Assembly (NCBI GenBank): GCA_023411225.1
Contig: JAEYPA010000105.1
Span: 1-64,000, forward strand
Direction of reading: 5' to 3'
Source of the DNA: Bacillota bacterium
Lineage (GTDB): Bacteria > Bacillota > Clostridia > Lachnospirales > Lachnospiraceae
Length of the DNA: 64,000 bases
This document shows positions 45,686-54,939 of the stretch, piece by piece (within the stretch, counting starts at the first letter, position 1; each line of letters opens with the position of its first letter). The notes below the pieces were generated by a model, which was not told the origin of the DNA, did not search any database, and saw only the letters and a list, made by a program, of their open reading frames with translations. The position numbers and the translations under genes were made by a program.

Positions 45686-45750
45686 GTTATGTACCTTCCT
45701 TTTTTTATATATCATAGCATAGTAAACATGACGCCTATATGTCGTGTTTA

Positions 45751-46650
45751 TCAATACTTTTGTAAGGTACTAGTTAATCGTTTCTTAAGAAGGGAACGTA
45801 GCTCTATGGGTTCTATCAATTCTGCTTTATCTCCAAAGCTTAGTACCCAGGAGAGGAGATAATCCTCATTGGTAAAGGGAAAGGAAAACAAAAGTTTTCC
45901 ATCAATGGTCTCTTCAAAACTTCCCACTCCATAGTCCTCTATCAGGCGGTATTCTTCACTTTTATCAAACAGAATAACGGTCTTTATTTCATCAGTGAAA
46001 TAGGTACCAAAATCAAGCTTGTCTGGTGGAATCTCTTTAGGATTAAAATCTTCGTTTGTAGATTCCATACTTGAGATACGATTTAACTTATACAGCTTAA
46101 ACTGATCAGTAGCATTATCTATACCAAGCATATACCAGCTAGACCACTGAAAAATAATCAGATAGGGATCAGCAAGAACAGAATGGTTACCGTTTTTACT
46201 ATGATAGTGGAAGGTTACTTTTTTATTATGATTGATACTCAATTGTAACAGTTCTATTTTTGGGGCAAGGGCTCCTTTATAGTGGGAGGATAGGTTAATT
46301 AATATGTTATTTTTAAATAGGAGTGAATCTTTATTGGTAGTAAATTTATCAATGAGCTGTTTATATTTTTTATTTTGTGAAACGCTGTCAAGAGATAAAA
46401 GGCCAGTTAGAATGGATTGTAATTCTTCGTAGGAAAAGAGTGTCTTATCAATCTTGAAATTATCCATAATGGAGATACCACCATTTATGCCCTGTGTAGT
46501 TATAATTGGAATCCCGGCCATACAGATGTCTTCGATATCACGATTAATCGTTCTTCTGGATACTTCAAATCGTTTTGCGAGTTCCGGAGCTGTAGTTTTT
46601 TCGTTTTGAAGTAGAATGGTAAGAATACCAATTAGACGGTCAATTTTCAT
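45751..46650 (-). CDS. YafY-type regulator (HTH plus WYL domain)
   Basis: The 299-residue protein has an N-terminal HTH_11 (LIGILTILLQNEKTTAPELAKRFEVSRRTINRDIE) and a WYL domain near residues 140-220 (VLADPYLIIFQWSSWYMLGID). WYL regulators sense ligands such as single-stranded nucleic acid or small molecules. AGGAGG precedes the ATG. It starts a three-gene run with DUF3795 and TfoX genes. Confidence 0.9.
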   Translation of the reverse strand: MKIDRLIGILTILLQNEKTTAPELAKRFEVSRRTINRDIEDICMAGIPIITTQGINGGISIMDNFKIDKTLFSYEELQSILTGLLSLDSVSQNKKYKQLIDKFTTNKDSLLFKNNILINLSSHYKGALAPKIELLQLSINHNKKVTFHYHSKNGNHSVLADPYLIIFQWSSWYMLGIDNATDQFKLYKLNRISSMESTNEDFNPKEIPPDKLDFGTYFTDEIKTVILFDKSEEYRLIEDYGVGSFEETIDGKLLFSFPFTNEDYLLSWVLSFGDKAELIEPIELRSLLKKRLTSTLQKY

Positions 46651-46924
46651 AAGGTCCTCCTTTATGTAATAATCTATAGTATAACATGAATATGAGAAAT
46701 ATTATCTTGAATATAGGAACTCTATTCATAGAAGCCATTGATATCACCTAAATAGTACCATATTATAGAAAAAATGGTCAAATTATTATTATGCAATATT
46801 GACATTGTTATGATAATTTACATTGTGTAAAATATTGGAATATGTTACCATATAAGTATATCGGAGTATATAGTCTCGCATTTCTATTAACTACATATTA
46901 TTTGTATGCATGAGGGGGTATATT

Positions 46925-48166
46925 ATGAATATCACGTATTTATTTGGTAATGGTTTTGACTTAAATCTTAATTTGAAAACAGGGTACAGTAATTTCTACA
47001 AATCGTTAACACTAGATAAAATCGCTGATAATGATATTTATAAAGAGATTGTATATTTTACATTTGAAAATGACATTTCCCCCAAATTAAGTGAGTATTT
47101 CGTTGAAGTATCTGAGGATATTTTTAAAAAATCAACGTATAAAATGGTGCCAATAAAAAATGTGAAGAAGTTTTTTGGTTCCTTATCCACGGAGTTAAAG
47201 AATAGTGTGATGGAGCAGATGATATCTCCATATTCTTTATGGCGTGACTTAGAACTGGGAATTGGAAAATATGTAAGTGATATAAAAGATAATGCTAGTA
47301 AGTATAAATTCCTCGATGATTTTGCACATCTGATACAAGACTTGAAAACGTATCTAATAAAAGAGAATAGTAAATTTGATATGGTAGAGGATGATGATTT
47401 TGATTTGATGGCATTGGAAACCTTTAAGTACTTTTTTAAGGAATTTAAGGTCAAGAATGCAAGAAATGATATATCAACTATTGTCAAATTCTCAGAGGAG
47501 GAAGAGCATAATTATAATTTTATAACATTTAATTATACCGATACCATAGAAAGAATTATTAAGAAAATGAGAGAACGAAAAAGCTTGGAACAGGATGGTC
47601 AATATAACAATAAGCTGAATTCGGTAGTTTACATACATGGTAAATTGCATAGTAATCAAATACTACTTGGTGTGAATGATTTTGATCAGCTATCAGATGT
47701 GGTTTTTGATAGACAAGATTTACTTTATAAAATGGTTATAAAACCAATGAGCAATGATAGTATCGATCGAAGCAAGAATGTGAAATGTGATAAGATAATT
47801 AATGAAAGTAATATTATTTGCTTATATGGATTGTCATTAAGCGAGACAGATAAAAGATGGTATCGTCTTATATTGGATAGACTATTATCTGATAGCAAGC
47901 TATATGTCATTATATATTGGTACAATGAACTGTATACCAATATTAGTATATTTGAAGATTGGATTCTTGAAGAAAACATTAAGCATAAACTGTACTCTCA
48001 CCTGCCTGAAGAAAGAATCCAAGAGTACATAGATAAAATTAACGACAGGATATTGATTATGATAAATAGTAAATTATTTAAATTTGATAAAGCCTCCTAT
48101 AGTAAGTATTGGATGGATACTTTAGGGGAAGAAGAACTTCAAATTGCTTCTACCGAAGAAAAATAG
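46925..48166 (+). CDS. AbiH-family phage abortive-infection protein
   Basis: The 413-residue protein begins MNITYLFGNGFDLNL, the AbiH opening, and has HNYNFITFNYTDTIERI near residue 195, YIHGKLH near 235 and the late CLYGLSLSETDKRWYR. AbiH proteins abort phage infection in lactococci by an unknown mechanism; the family has an NAD-type Rossmann signature. GAGGGGG sits 7 bases before ATG 46925. It stands alone, with the divergent WYL operon on its left and a terminator and tRNA gene on its right, without a recognisable partner gene. Confidence 0.85.
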   Translation: MNITYLFGNGFDLNLNLKTGYSNFYKSLTLDKIADNDIYKEIVYFTFENDISPKLSEYFVEVSEDIFKKSTYKMVPIKNVKKFFGSLSTELKNSVMEQMISPYSLWRDLELGIGKYVSDIKDNASKYKFLDDFAHLIQDLKTYLIKENSKFDMVEDDDFDLMALETFKYFFKEFKVKNARNDISTIVKFSEEEEHNYNFITFNYTDTIERIIKKMRERKSLEQDGQYNNKLNSVVYIHGKLHSNQILLGVNDFDQLSDVVFDRQDLLYKMVIKPMSNDSIDRSKNVKCDKIINESNIICLYGLSLSETDKRWYRLILDRLLSDSKLYVIIYWYNELYTNISIFEDWILEENIKHKLYSHLPEERIQEYIDKINDRILIMINSKLFKFDKASYSKYWMDTLGEEELQIASTEEK

Positions 48167-48174
48167 TACGCTAG

Positions 48175-48212
48175 AAAGGGACGTGGCTTTTAAGTCACGT
48201 CCCTTTTTTAAA
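48175..48212 (+). terminator. Terminator after the abiH gene
   Basis: AAAGGGACGTG (48175-48185) pairs with CACGTCCCTTT (48196-48206) across 10 bases, then TTTTAAAA. Confidence 0.85.
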
Positions 48213-48239
48213 AGTGGAATTTCAATACTTCATAATTAA

Positions 48240-48313
48240 TGGAGCCAATGGGGATCGAACCCATGACCTCTCGCGTGTGAGGCGAACGCTCATCCCAGCT
48301 GAGCTATGACTCC
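48240..48313 (-). tRNA. tRNA-Val (anticodon CAC)
   Basis: On the minus strand GGAGTCA pairs with TGGCTCC as the acceptor stem, GCTC/GAGC form the D stem, TTCGC/GCGAG the anticodon stem with loop CTCACAC (anticodon CAC, codon GTG), and ATGGG/CCCAT the T stem with TTCGATC. The discriminator base is A; the 3' CCA is not encoded. It lies beside the Tag gene on the same strand. Confidence 0.96.
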
Positions 48314-48331
48314 CTATGGAATATTATACCT

Positions 48332-48940
48332 CTACTGGTGAAAAAGTAAAGTATCCGTGGCATATTTTATTTTACTCATATGAATGATTTTTTTATAAGA
48401 AAAACAAGAGGGGTCATGGTCATTAATCATACCACAGGCTTGAAGATGGGAGTACACCGTAATAGAGCCTAGGTATTTAAATCCTCTCTTTTTCAGGTCT
48501 GCGCTGACTGAATCTGAAAGGGCGTTCCGAGTTACCATATGGCCTCTTTGGTGATCTTTATATATTATGGTTTGGTTAGCTGTAAAGGACCAAAGATAGG
48601 AATCAAAACTGCCACACTCCTCAACGATTTTTAGAAAACAGTTTGCATTATGTATAATAGCTTCTATTTTTCTTCTGGATTTAATCATACCTTCCGTGGC
48701 TAGAATTCTATTAATATCCTCTTCCCCATATCTAGCCACAAGGTTTACATCAAAATTGCTAAAGCACCGTCTAAATATCTCCCTTTTAGCAAGCATCATA
48801 TTCCAATTCAGGCCACATTGCATGACTTCCATCATGAGAAATTCAAACTGCTTTGTATCATTATGAAGAGGTAGTCCCCATTCTTCATCATGATATTGCT
48901 CCATTAAAGGATTGCTTTTACACCAGCCGCATTTTTCCAT
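48332..48940 (-). CDS. tag: DNA-3-methyladenine glycosylase I
   Basis: The 202-residue protein starts MEKCGWCKSNPLMEQYHDEEWGLPLHND; the Cys4 and His17 region is the N-terminal half of the Tag zinc site, and GLNWNMMLAKREIFRRCFSNFD is the family block. HLQACGMINDHD is the conserved C-terminal part of the zinc site. It removes 3-methyladenine from alkylated DNA. It is a single gene between tRNA-Val and the divergent MerR regulator. Confidence 0.92.
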   Translation of the reverse strand: MEKCGWCKSNPLMEQYHDEEWGLPLHNDTKQFEFLMMEVMQCGLNWNMMLAKREIFRRCFSNFDVNLVARYGEEDINRILATEGMIKSRRKIEAIIHNANCFLKIVEECGSFDSYLWSFTANQTIIYKDHQRGHMVTRNALSDSVSADLKKRGFKYLGSITVYSHLQACGMINDHDPSCFSYKKIIHMSKIKYATDTLLFHQ

Positions 48941-49018
48941 TTCAATAACTCACTTTCTCCAACAATAATCGTTTATTACTTCTATTATAAAATATAAAGA
49001 TAAATTTGCAATAATCTC

Positions 49019-49049
49019 TTGACTCTTACGTTACGTCATAGTGTAATTT
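49019..49049 (+). promoter_or_regulatory. MerR-type promoter with a 19-base spacer
   Basis: TTGACT (49019-49024) and TAATTT (49044-49049) are 19 bases apart, as in promoters that MerR-family activators untwist. The spacer holds ACGT-T-ACGT, a palindromic core. Confidence 0.65.
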
Positions 49050-49091
49050 TATTATTGCTAGCAGAGAAGTTTGAAAAGGAGGAGACACTAA

Positions 49092-49820
49092 ATGAAAATA
49101 AATGAAGTAGCTAAGATCACTGGGGTTACCGTAAGAACCCTGCATTATTATGATGAAATTGGTCTACTGAAACCTAATAATGTGACTGAGGCTGGCTATC
49201 GGGTATATGATGAGGAAGCCTTGGAGACCTTGCAGCAGATTTTATTTTTCAGGGAATTAGATTTTCCTCTCAGTGAGATCAAGGAGATTATGATGAATCC
49301 AAACTACGATAAGAAAGAGGCTCTGATCAAGCATAAGGAACTGCTTACGAAGAAGAGGAATCGTCTTGATAACTTGATAGAATTAGTAGAACATACCATG
49401 AAAGGAGAGAAAACCATGAGTTTCAAAGAATTTGATACGTCAGAAATAGAGAAGTCAATGAAAGAGTATGCAGCGGAAGCAAAAGAACGCTGGGGTAATA
49501 CCGATGCTTATAAAGAAAGTGTGGAGAAGACAAAATCCTATGGCAAAGAAAAATGGGAGATATTGAATAAAGAAAGTGGAGTAATCTTTCAGAAGTTTGC
49601 TACAAATAAGGACCAGGCTCCTGACAGTGAAGTGGCACAGGAACTAGTGAAGGAATGGCAAGATTATATTACCAACCATTTTTACACTTGCACCAAAGAA
49701 ATTCTGGCCGGACTTGGGATGATGTATGTTGCCGATGAACGATTCAAGAAGAACATCGACCAGTTCGGAGAAGGGACCGCAGCCTTTATGTCAGCGGCAA
49801 TTGAAGCATACTGTAGATAA
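49092..49820 (+). CDS. MerR-family regulator with TipAS antibiotic-recognition domain
   Basis: The 242-residue protein has the MerR HTH at residues 1-70 (INEVAKITGVTVRTLHYYDEIGLLKP) and a TipAS domain from about 125 to 242 (AKERWGNTDAYKESVEKTKSYG). TipAL-type proteins bind thiopeptide-like antibiotics and activate their own promoters. AAAAGGAGG precedes the ATG and a MerR-type promoter lies at 49019. No obvious resistance gene is adjacent. Confidence 0.92.
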   Translation: MKINEVAKITGVTVRTLHYYDEIGLLKPNNVTEAGYRVYDEEALETLQQILFFRELDFPLSEIKEIMMNPNYDKKEALIKHKELLTKKRNRLDNLIELVEHTMKGEKTMSFKEFDTSEIEKSMKEYAAEAKERWGNTDAYKESVEKTKSYGKEKWEILNKESGVIFQKFATNKDQAPDSEVAQELVKEWQDYITNHFYTCTKEILAGLGMMYVADERFKKNIDQFGEGTAAFMSAAIEAYCR

Positions 49821-49826
49821 TATAGT

Positions 49827-49852
49827 AGGGAGGGGTAATCCCTCCCTGTTTT
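49827..49852 (+). terminator. Terminator after the MerR-TipAS gene
   Basis: AGGGAGGG (49827-49834) and CCCTCCCT (49840-49847) form an 8-base stem with a 5-base loop, then GTTTTAT. Confidence 0.85.
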
Positions 49853-49876
49853 ATCATGTATAAGATTAATTTGTCC

Positions 49877-51106
49877 TTAAATAAGATTCGTTAGACCATT
49901 TACCTTAGCGTGTTCATTTTCTTCCATAGGAATCACGATACATTTCTTCCCATCAATAATCTGAGAAGAAATCTGGTTAATCTTCTCAGGAGTAACACGA
50001 AGAATTACATCGAAGAGAGATGAAGAATCAGAAATTTGTTCATTTTCCTCTAGCTTTTCTGTCAATTTTTGTACTTTTTCCTCTAGGGCAAGTTCTCGTT
50101 TTATCTTAGCACTTTCAGCAAGAACCTTCGTATCAATTAGATGCTCTACCACAGGAGGTGTCTCTCCAAAACTTTCCTCGTAGGCTTGTTCAATCTTAGA
50201 AGAAACCTCTTCATCTAGGCCACTGTCGGTGAGAATGGTTTGTACCGCTTGATTGGTGAGAATCGTCGGCTCTTCTTCATCCACTTTTAGAGTAGCCTGC
50301 TCATCAGCCAGTAGGGTCAAACCTTCCTGAATCTCCATCATGACCTTGGTGCATAGATCTCTGTCTGGAATGGCTTCCTTTATAATGGCATGAAACTCAT
50401 TTTTCTGCTGAGTTGCAGTTTTTCTGCTTGGACATCCAAGTCCTTCCTCCATAAGTTCTATATGAGGTTCCTTGGCATCCCTTCCATACACCATAACAGA
50501 ATGAATGTCGGTGCTTCGATCAGTGAAAGCTGGGAAGATGAATCCGGTATCCGGTGCACCAACGACCCAATCTCTGATGCGAGGTCCAATGCGGTTTTCG
50601 TCCTGCAGATAGCCAAGTCCTGGTTTAGATAAGGAAACTGGGCAGATGGAACAAAGTAAGTATTCAAATACCTCTTCTGACTCGTCCAATTTGCGGTTGT
50701 CAGAGGTCTTAGTCATAACATCGTAAGCATCGTGATACACTAAGATTAAGTAGTTCCCAGCATAGTCATAGCTATCAATAATCATATGATAGAAGCTTTC
50801 TAAGAGAGCATCATTTTTAAGTTGGCTTTCTCTAAGCCCCATTAAGAATTGTTGTTTGCCCCCTGGTTTCTCTTCTTCTAAAGGAAATGAAAGCTCCAAC
50901 AGATTGTTGCCAATGGTTCCGGATAAGGTCTTTTTGGCAATGTCAAGATATTTATTAAATTCCTCTTCTTCCAGATTTAAAAAAGTGTCAGTAAAGGTTA
51001 GCACGATTTCTTTTTGTGAATTAACATAGCAACCGCACATTTTCGTAAAGGTACAGCCATTTTTTGTAAATCGTTTTTTTAATTCCAATACTTCTTTCTT
51101 GGTCAT
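49877..51106 (-). CDS. DUF4317 family protein
   Basis: ATG 51106 after AAGGAGG gives 409 residues. The whole length matches the DUF4317 family found in Lachnospiraceae and relatives: MTKKEVLELKKRFTKNGCTFTKMCGCYVNSQKEIVLTF at the start, a central LGCPSRKTATQQKNEF region and a coiled-coil-like stretch (EKVQKLTEKLEENEQ) near the C-terminus. No signal, membrane segment or catalytic motif is seen. Role unknown. It is convergent with the MerR gene, with the MerR terminator between. Confidence 0.88.
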   Translation of the reverse strand: MTKKEVLELKKRFTKNGCTFTKMCGCYVNSQKEIVLTFTDTFLNLEEEEFNKYLDIAKKTLSGTIGNNLLELSFPLEEEKPGGKQQFLMGLRESQLKNDALLESFYHMIIDSYDYAGNYLILVYHDAYDVMTKTSDNRKLDESEEVFEYLLCSICPVSLSKPGLGYLQDENRIGPRIRDWVVGAPDTGFIFPAFTDRSTDIHSVMVYGRDAKEPHIELMEEGLGCPSRKTATQQKNEFHAIIKEAIPDRDLCTKVMMEIQEGLTLLADEQATLKVDEEEPTILTNQAVQTILTDSGLDEEVSSKIEQAYEESFGETPPVVEHLIDTKVLAESAKIKRELALEEKVQKLTEKLEENEQISDSSSLFDVILRVTPEKINQISSQIIDGKKCIVIPMEENEHAKVNGLTNLI

Positions 51107-51329
51107 AGTTACCTCCTTATAGACTTCTAGTGTCAAAAGTCCAACTAGTTATTTATTATAAATCAAAATAAAAAGATTTCAAAGATAGTTTTCATGGAAG
51201 TTATACCTCTATGGAAGTTTTATTCTTATACCGATAAAATAAATTGAAATGGTTAAGAATAAAAGAGAATAGGATTATTGAAAAAAATGATGTACAATAA
51301 ATGTCATTAGAATAAAGGAGATTGATACT

Positions 51330-52565
51330 ATGAGTACAGTGTTAGAACGTTTTTTAAAATATATTGTTATTGACACCCAGTCTGAGGATGAGGTGGAGCA
51401 GTTTCCAAGTACGACAAAGCAGTTTGATCTTGCTAGAATTCTGGTGCAGGAATTAAAGGAAATGGGGGTAGAAGCTTCCCTAGATGAGGAGTACTGCTAC
51501 ATCTATGCCTCACTTCCTGCAACCAAAGAAGGAATTCCGGCTATTGGATTTATAGCACATATGGATACAGCTCCATCCTTATCTGGTAAGGATATTAAGC
51601 CTCAGGTAGTAAAAAATTATCAGGGTGGAGATATTGTGCTCAATAAAGAGTTAAATGTGGTGTTATCTCCAAGGCAATTCTCAGAATTAGAAGGTTTTCG
51701 TGGGAAAGATTTGGTAGTCACAGACGGAACCACATTACTGGGAGCAGATGACAAGGCCGGCGTAGCTGAGATTATGACTATGGTGGAATATCTGGTAAAG
51801 CATCCTAAGCTTCCTCATGGAGAAATCAAAATTGGCTTTACACCAGATGAAGAGGTTGGCCGAGGCGTAGATTTCTTTGATGTGAAGAGGTTTGGTGCTG
51901 ACTATGCGTATACTGTTGATGGTGGACAGCTTGGAGAAATTGAATACGAGAACTTTAATGCAGCTGGAGCCAAGCTGATTATTAGAGGAAATAACATTCA
52001 TCCAGGTTATGCCAAGAATAAAATGATAAACGCACTTCATATTGGTATGGAATTTCATAATATGCTTCCTAAGTTTGAAGATCCTGCCAATACTACAGGT
52101 TATGAAGGCTTCTATCATCTAGATCATATGGAGGGTGGCGTGGAAGAGGCCACAATGAGTTATATCATCCGTGATCATGATAAGGGGCAGTTTGAGGCGA
52201 AGAAGGAACGATTTGAGAAAATTGTCACGTATCTAAACGAGAAATACGGTGAAGGTACAGTAACTGCCATTATAAAGGACAGTTACTATAACATGAAGGA
52301 AATGGTAGAGCCTCATATGCACCTGGTTCATAATGCCAAAGCAGCCATGGAGCAATTGGATATTAAACCAAAGGTTGTGGCAATTCGAGGAGGTACAGAT
52401 GGAGCAAGACTTTCTTATATGGGACTTCCATGCCCAAATCTTTGTGCAGGTGGTTTTAATTTTCACGGCAAATATGAGTATGTGCCTGTACAGGATATGG
52501 AAAAAATTGTGGATCTGCTAGTTAAGATAGTTGCAATATATGGTATGACAGAGGAAAAACCCTAA
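51330..52565 (+). CDS. pepT: Peptidase T (aminotripeptidase)
   Basis: The 411-residue M20 metallopeptidase has AHMDTAPS with His77 and Asp79, LGADDKAG, the catalytic Glu in PDEEVGRG and a late [18 protein letters not shown]. Two zinc ions act on the N-terminal residue of tripeptides in the cytosol. AAAGGAG precedes the ATG. It fits downstream use of peptides brought in by the opp system, though it is not linked to it. Confidence 0.95.
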   Translation: MSTVLERFLKYIVIDTQSEDEVEQFPSTTKQFDLARILVQELKEMGVEASLDEEYCYIYASLPATKEGIPAIGFIAHMDTAPSLSGKDIKPQVVKNYQGGDIVLNKELNVVLSPRQFSELEGFRGKDLVVTDGTTLLGADDKAGVAEIMTMVEYLVKHPKLPHGEIKIGFTPDEEVGRGVDFFDVKRFGADYAYTVDGGQLGEIEYENFNAAGAKLIIRGNNIHPGYAKNKMINALHIGMEFHNMLPKFEDPANTTGYEGFYHLDHMEGGVEEATMSYIIRDHDKGQFEAKKERFEKIVTYLNEKYGEGTVTAIIKDSYYNMKEMVEPHMHLVHNAKAAMEQLDIKPKVVAIRGGTDGARLSYMGLPCPNLCAGGFNFHGKYEYVPVQDMEKIVDLLVKIVAIYGMTEEKP

Positions 52566-52600
52566 TATATTACTAGTAATAATAGTATGCGAGGCTTTTC

Positions 52601-53491
52601 ATGAGGAAAGTAAATCTAAAGGGAGTTTTACTAATAGCAGTAATTGCTGTTGGATCGTATGTAGTAGGCCAAGGATTCGGTTATCTAGTTCATGGAGTGG
52701 ACAGTGAGAATATCAGCGTCAGTGGCAATGCCAGTGTTGATGGAAAGGCCAATTTCAGTGGCCAAATTGATCAGATAGAAACAATAAGTGACTCCATCAA
52801 GGAAAACTGTGAAAACTGGGGCCTTGGGTTTTCTGGTGAAGGGCAGCCACCAACAGCCAATGCATCTCCAGAACAGTTAAAACCATACGATACGTATTAT
52901 ATTGGAGACACCAGTAAAAAAGTTATTTATCTAACCTTTGATGCCGGCTTTGAAAATGGTAATACAGCAGCTATCCTAGATGCACTAAAAAAACACAATG
53001 CCAAAGCGACTTTCTTTTTAGTTGGTAACTATATTAAGACCAGCCCGGAATTAGTGAAGAGAATGGTGGAGGAAGGCCATATTGTGGGAAATCACACCTA
53101 TAGTCATCCCGATATGTCGGCTATCAGTAGCCAGGACGCTTTTCAAAAGGAACTGTCTAAACTTGAGAATCTGTTTGAGACTACTACCGGTAAAAAAATG
53201 GTCAAATACTATCGTCCACCACAAGGAAAGTATAGTGTTGAAAACCTGAAAATGGCTAAAGCTATGGGTTATAAGACCATTTTTTGGAGTCTGGCTTATG
53301 TAGATTGGTATCAGGATAAACAGCCAACGAAGGAGGAGGCATATAAGAAGCTGCTAGGAAGGATTCATCCAGGAGCTATCGTGTTACTTCACAGCACCTC
53401 TAAGACAAACGGACAAATTTTAGATGAACTGCTCAGCAAATGGGAAGAAATGGGCTATTCTTTTGGAACCTTAGATGAGCTTTGTAAATAA
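52601..53491 (+). CDS. Membrane-anchored polysaccharide deacetylase (PdaA-like)
   Basis: The 296-residue protein has one N-terminal helix (residues 8-29) and an outer NodB domain from about 100. TFDAGFENG has Asp114 but Ala in the second position, where many NodB enzymes have Asp; PdaA-type enzymes also vary there. His165 and His169 (HTYSH) and YRPPQGKY complete the site, with LLHSTSKT later. It probably deacetylates peptidoglycan sugars, as PdaA does in muramic-lactam formation in spores. It begins 35 bases after pepT. Confidence 0.88.
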   Translation: MRKVNLKGVLLIAVIAVGSYVVGQGFGYLVHGVDSENISVSGNASVDGKANFSGQIDQIETISDSIKENCENWGLGFSGEGQPPTANASPEQLKPYDTYYIGDTSKKVIYLTFDAGFENGNTAAILDALKKHNAKATFFLVGNYIKTSPELVKRMVEEGHIVGNHTYSHPDMSAISSQDAFQKELSKLENLFETTTGKKMVKYYRPPQGKYSVENLKMAKAMGYKTIFWSLAYVDWYQDKQPTKEEAYKKLLGRIHPGAIVLLHSTSKTNGQILDELLSKWEEMGYSFGTLDELCK

Positions 53492-53499
53492 AAGCAATG

Positions 53500-53541
53500 A
53501 GACCTATAAAAAGAGGGATGACCTCTTTTATAGGTCTTTTT
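53500..53541 (+). terminator. Terminator after the deacetylase gene
   Basis: AGACCTATAAAAAGAGG (53500-53516) pairs with CCTCTTTTATAGGTCT across about 5 bases and is followed by TTTTT. Confidence 0.88.
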
Positions 53542-53562
53542 AATCGATTGGGTATTATTGTA

Positions 53563-53590
53563 TTGACATTTTCAAAATAGACATTATAAT
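53563..53590 (+). promoter_or_regulatory. Promoter of the PadR gene
   Basis: TTGACA (53563-53568), 16 bases, TATAAT (53585-53590). Both boxes match the sigma-A consensus exactly. Confidence 0.8.
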
Positions 53591-53591
53591 A

Positions 53592-53617
53592 TATCTAAAC
53601 GATATATCGATAAGATA
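53592..53617. promoter_or_regulatory. 26-base dyad downstream of the padR promoter
   Basis: TATCT-N3-CGATATATCG-N3-AGATA is perfectly symmetrical apart from the two spacers. It begins one base after the -10 box, so a bound regulator would block the start of transcription. Confidence 0.7.
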
Positions 53618-53649
53618 CATATATTAACTATTTTATACAGGAGGGTACT

Positions 53650-54189
53650 ATGTTAGAATCGCTTATTTTAGGAATTATTCTAGATCATGAGCAAACCGGC
53701 TATGATATTAAAAAATGTATAGGAGAGCGTTTTGGCATATTCTATAAGGCCAGCTTCGGTAGCTTATACCCGGCATTAAACAGATTGGTAAAGAAAGGAT
53801 TTGTCACCACTAGAGAGGAATCTCAGGGAGGAAGAAAGAAAATCTACTATCTGGCTACTGAGGAAGGAGAAGAAGAATTCCTTAAGTGGCTTAGTTCTCC
53901 AATGGAAATTATGGAGGGAGCCAACCCTAACCTGATTAAGATTTATTTCTTTAATCAGCTTCCTGCTGGAATCAGAGAACAGCAGCTTAAGAATTATGAG
54001 CGTAATAATATAGAATATCTAGAGAGACTAAAGACGTTGGCTCAGGGGTTACAAGAGTTCGAGAATATCCAAAAGCATTATTATAAGATGTCTACCTTGT
54101 ATTTTGGTATTCTTATTACGCAAAGGACTATAGACTGGTGCCATCATATCCTAGAAGGTAAGCCATTGTCTGAATTAATAGAAGAATAG
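53650..54189 (+). CDS. PadR-family transcriptional regulator
   Basis: The 179-residue protein has the PadR winged helix (residues 1-80: LILGIILDHEQTGYDIKKCI...SLYPALNRLVKKGFV) and the C-terminal four-helix dimerisation part (Vir_act_alpha_C), ending YFGILITQRTIDWCHHIL. AGGAGGG precedes the ATG. It probably represses its own promoter through the 26-base dyad. PadR proteins often control a neighbouring transporter; here only two short unexplained frames follow. Confidence 0.9.
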   Translation: MLESLILGIILDHEQTGYDIKKCIGERFGIFYKASFGSLYPALNRLVKKGFVTTREESQGGRKKIYYLATEEGEEEFLKWLSSPMEIMEGANPNLIKIYFFNQLPAGIREQQLKNYERNNIEYLERLKTLAQGLQEFENIQKHYYKMSTLYFGILITQRTIDWCHHILEGKPLSELIEE

Positions 54190-54204
54190 AAAAGGAGGAT
54201 TTAT

Positions 54205-54303
54205 ATGCTAAGTAGGTCACCAAGTGGATCATTAAGCCCTTATTATTATAAGGGTGTGTATTTGCATGGAATGCACTATGGTAGTTATTTCGAGGATCAG
54301 TAG
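54205..54303 (+). CDS. Short 32-residue frame after padR, possibly a gene remnant
   Basis: ATG 54205 follows AAAGGAGGA, an excellent ribosome site, giving 32 residues rich in Tyr, Ser and Gly (SPYYYKGVYLHGMHYGSYFEDQ). After the TAG stop the same frame continues for 17 codons (GLFDIMDKEEHFILQSS), which suggests a longer gene cut by a nonsense mutation. The stretch lies 15 bases after padR and would share its control. No family recognised. Confidence 0.45.
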   Translation: MLSRSPSGSLSPYYYKGVYLHGMHYGSYFEDQ

Positions 54304-54382
54304 GGATTATTCGATATAATGGATAAAGAGGAACATTTTATCCTGCAGTCTTCATAATGTCGTTGAATTCTTATGGATTTCT

Positions 54383-54532
54383 ATGAAACTTGCTATTGCC
54401 ACTGACAGATGTGGCTTACGAAAGATTAATAAAGCACTGAAAAAGGAACATATCATACAATATGGACGATATTACTTGACTACGGATATGGAGGATGGCA
54501 AGACCTGGCTGGTCTGTGATGGATATTATTAA
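54383..54532 (+). CDS. Short 49-residue frame, possibly the tail of a broken gene
   Basis: The frame gives MKLAIATDRCGLRKINKALK followed by a Tyr- and Asp-rich end (YYLTTDMEDGKTWLVCDGYY). It has no good ribosome site. The composition resembles the 32-residue frame upstream, so both may be parts of one decayed gene. Confidence 0.35.
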   Translation: MKLAIATDRCGLRKINKALKKEHIIQYGRYYLTTDMEDGKTWLVCDGYY

Positions 54533-54552
54533 CTGTATTAGGTGACTAGGGG

Positions 54553-54939
54553 ATGATAGGATTGAAACGTAATAACTTGGGTATAAAGAAAAAGTCCTTT
54601 ACTCTGTATTATAATAATGGGGAGATATGGTCACAGCACCTAGACTCCATTGATAATCTGGAGGACATGAAAAGAAAGTTTGACCAGGACCTAATTCAGA
54701 TGGCAAAGCCCTCTACTAGTTCTTTTGTGGCGATAGTGCTGAATCAGTCTGCGGTAAATAAGGAATTCCTCCAATACATACTAGATTCCATGATGAACTG
54801 TGGAAAAACCTTTCAAAGAATTGTTTTTATAGGACTAAGCTTTAAGCTAAAACGATATGTACGAAAGCATATTTCTGCTTTTCCTGCAGTTATTACCTGC
54901 ATGGATAATTTGGATAAGGCGAAGGAATGGCTACTGTAA
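54553..54939 (+). CDS. 128-residue protein, family not recognised
   Basis: The product begins MIGLKRNNLGIKKKSFTLYYNNGEIW and alternates strands and helices: FVAIVLNQSAVNKEFLQYILDSM, then RIVFIGLSFKLKRYVRKHI and ITCMDNLDKAKEWLL. The order (strand, helix, strand, helix) resembles STAS/SpoIIAA-like folds. No catalytic motif. A possible TTG start at 54562 would remove three residues; the ATG ribosome site (GGGGATGATAGG region) is weak. It precedes the SPFH gene by 99 bases. Confidence 0.65.
   Translation: MIGLKRNNLGIKKKSFTLYYNNGEIWSQHLDSIDNLEDMKRKFDQDLIQMAKPSTSSFVAIVLNQSAVNKEFLQYILDSMMNCGKTFQRIVFIGLSFKLKRYVRKHISAFPAVITCMDNLDKAKEWLL

Noticed and set aside
43085..46650. Mobile element or prophage origin for the small-regulator cluster
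   Set aside because: No integrase, transposase, att-like repeats or phage structural genes are present, and the neighbouring tRNA-Val is 1.6 kb away with no visible duplicated end.
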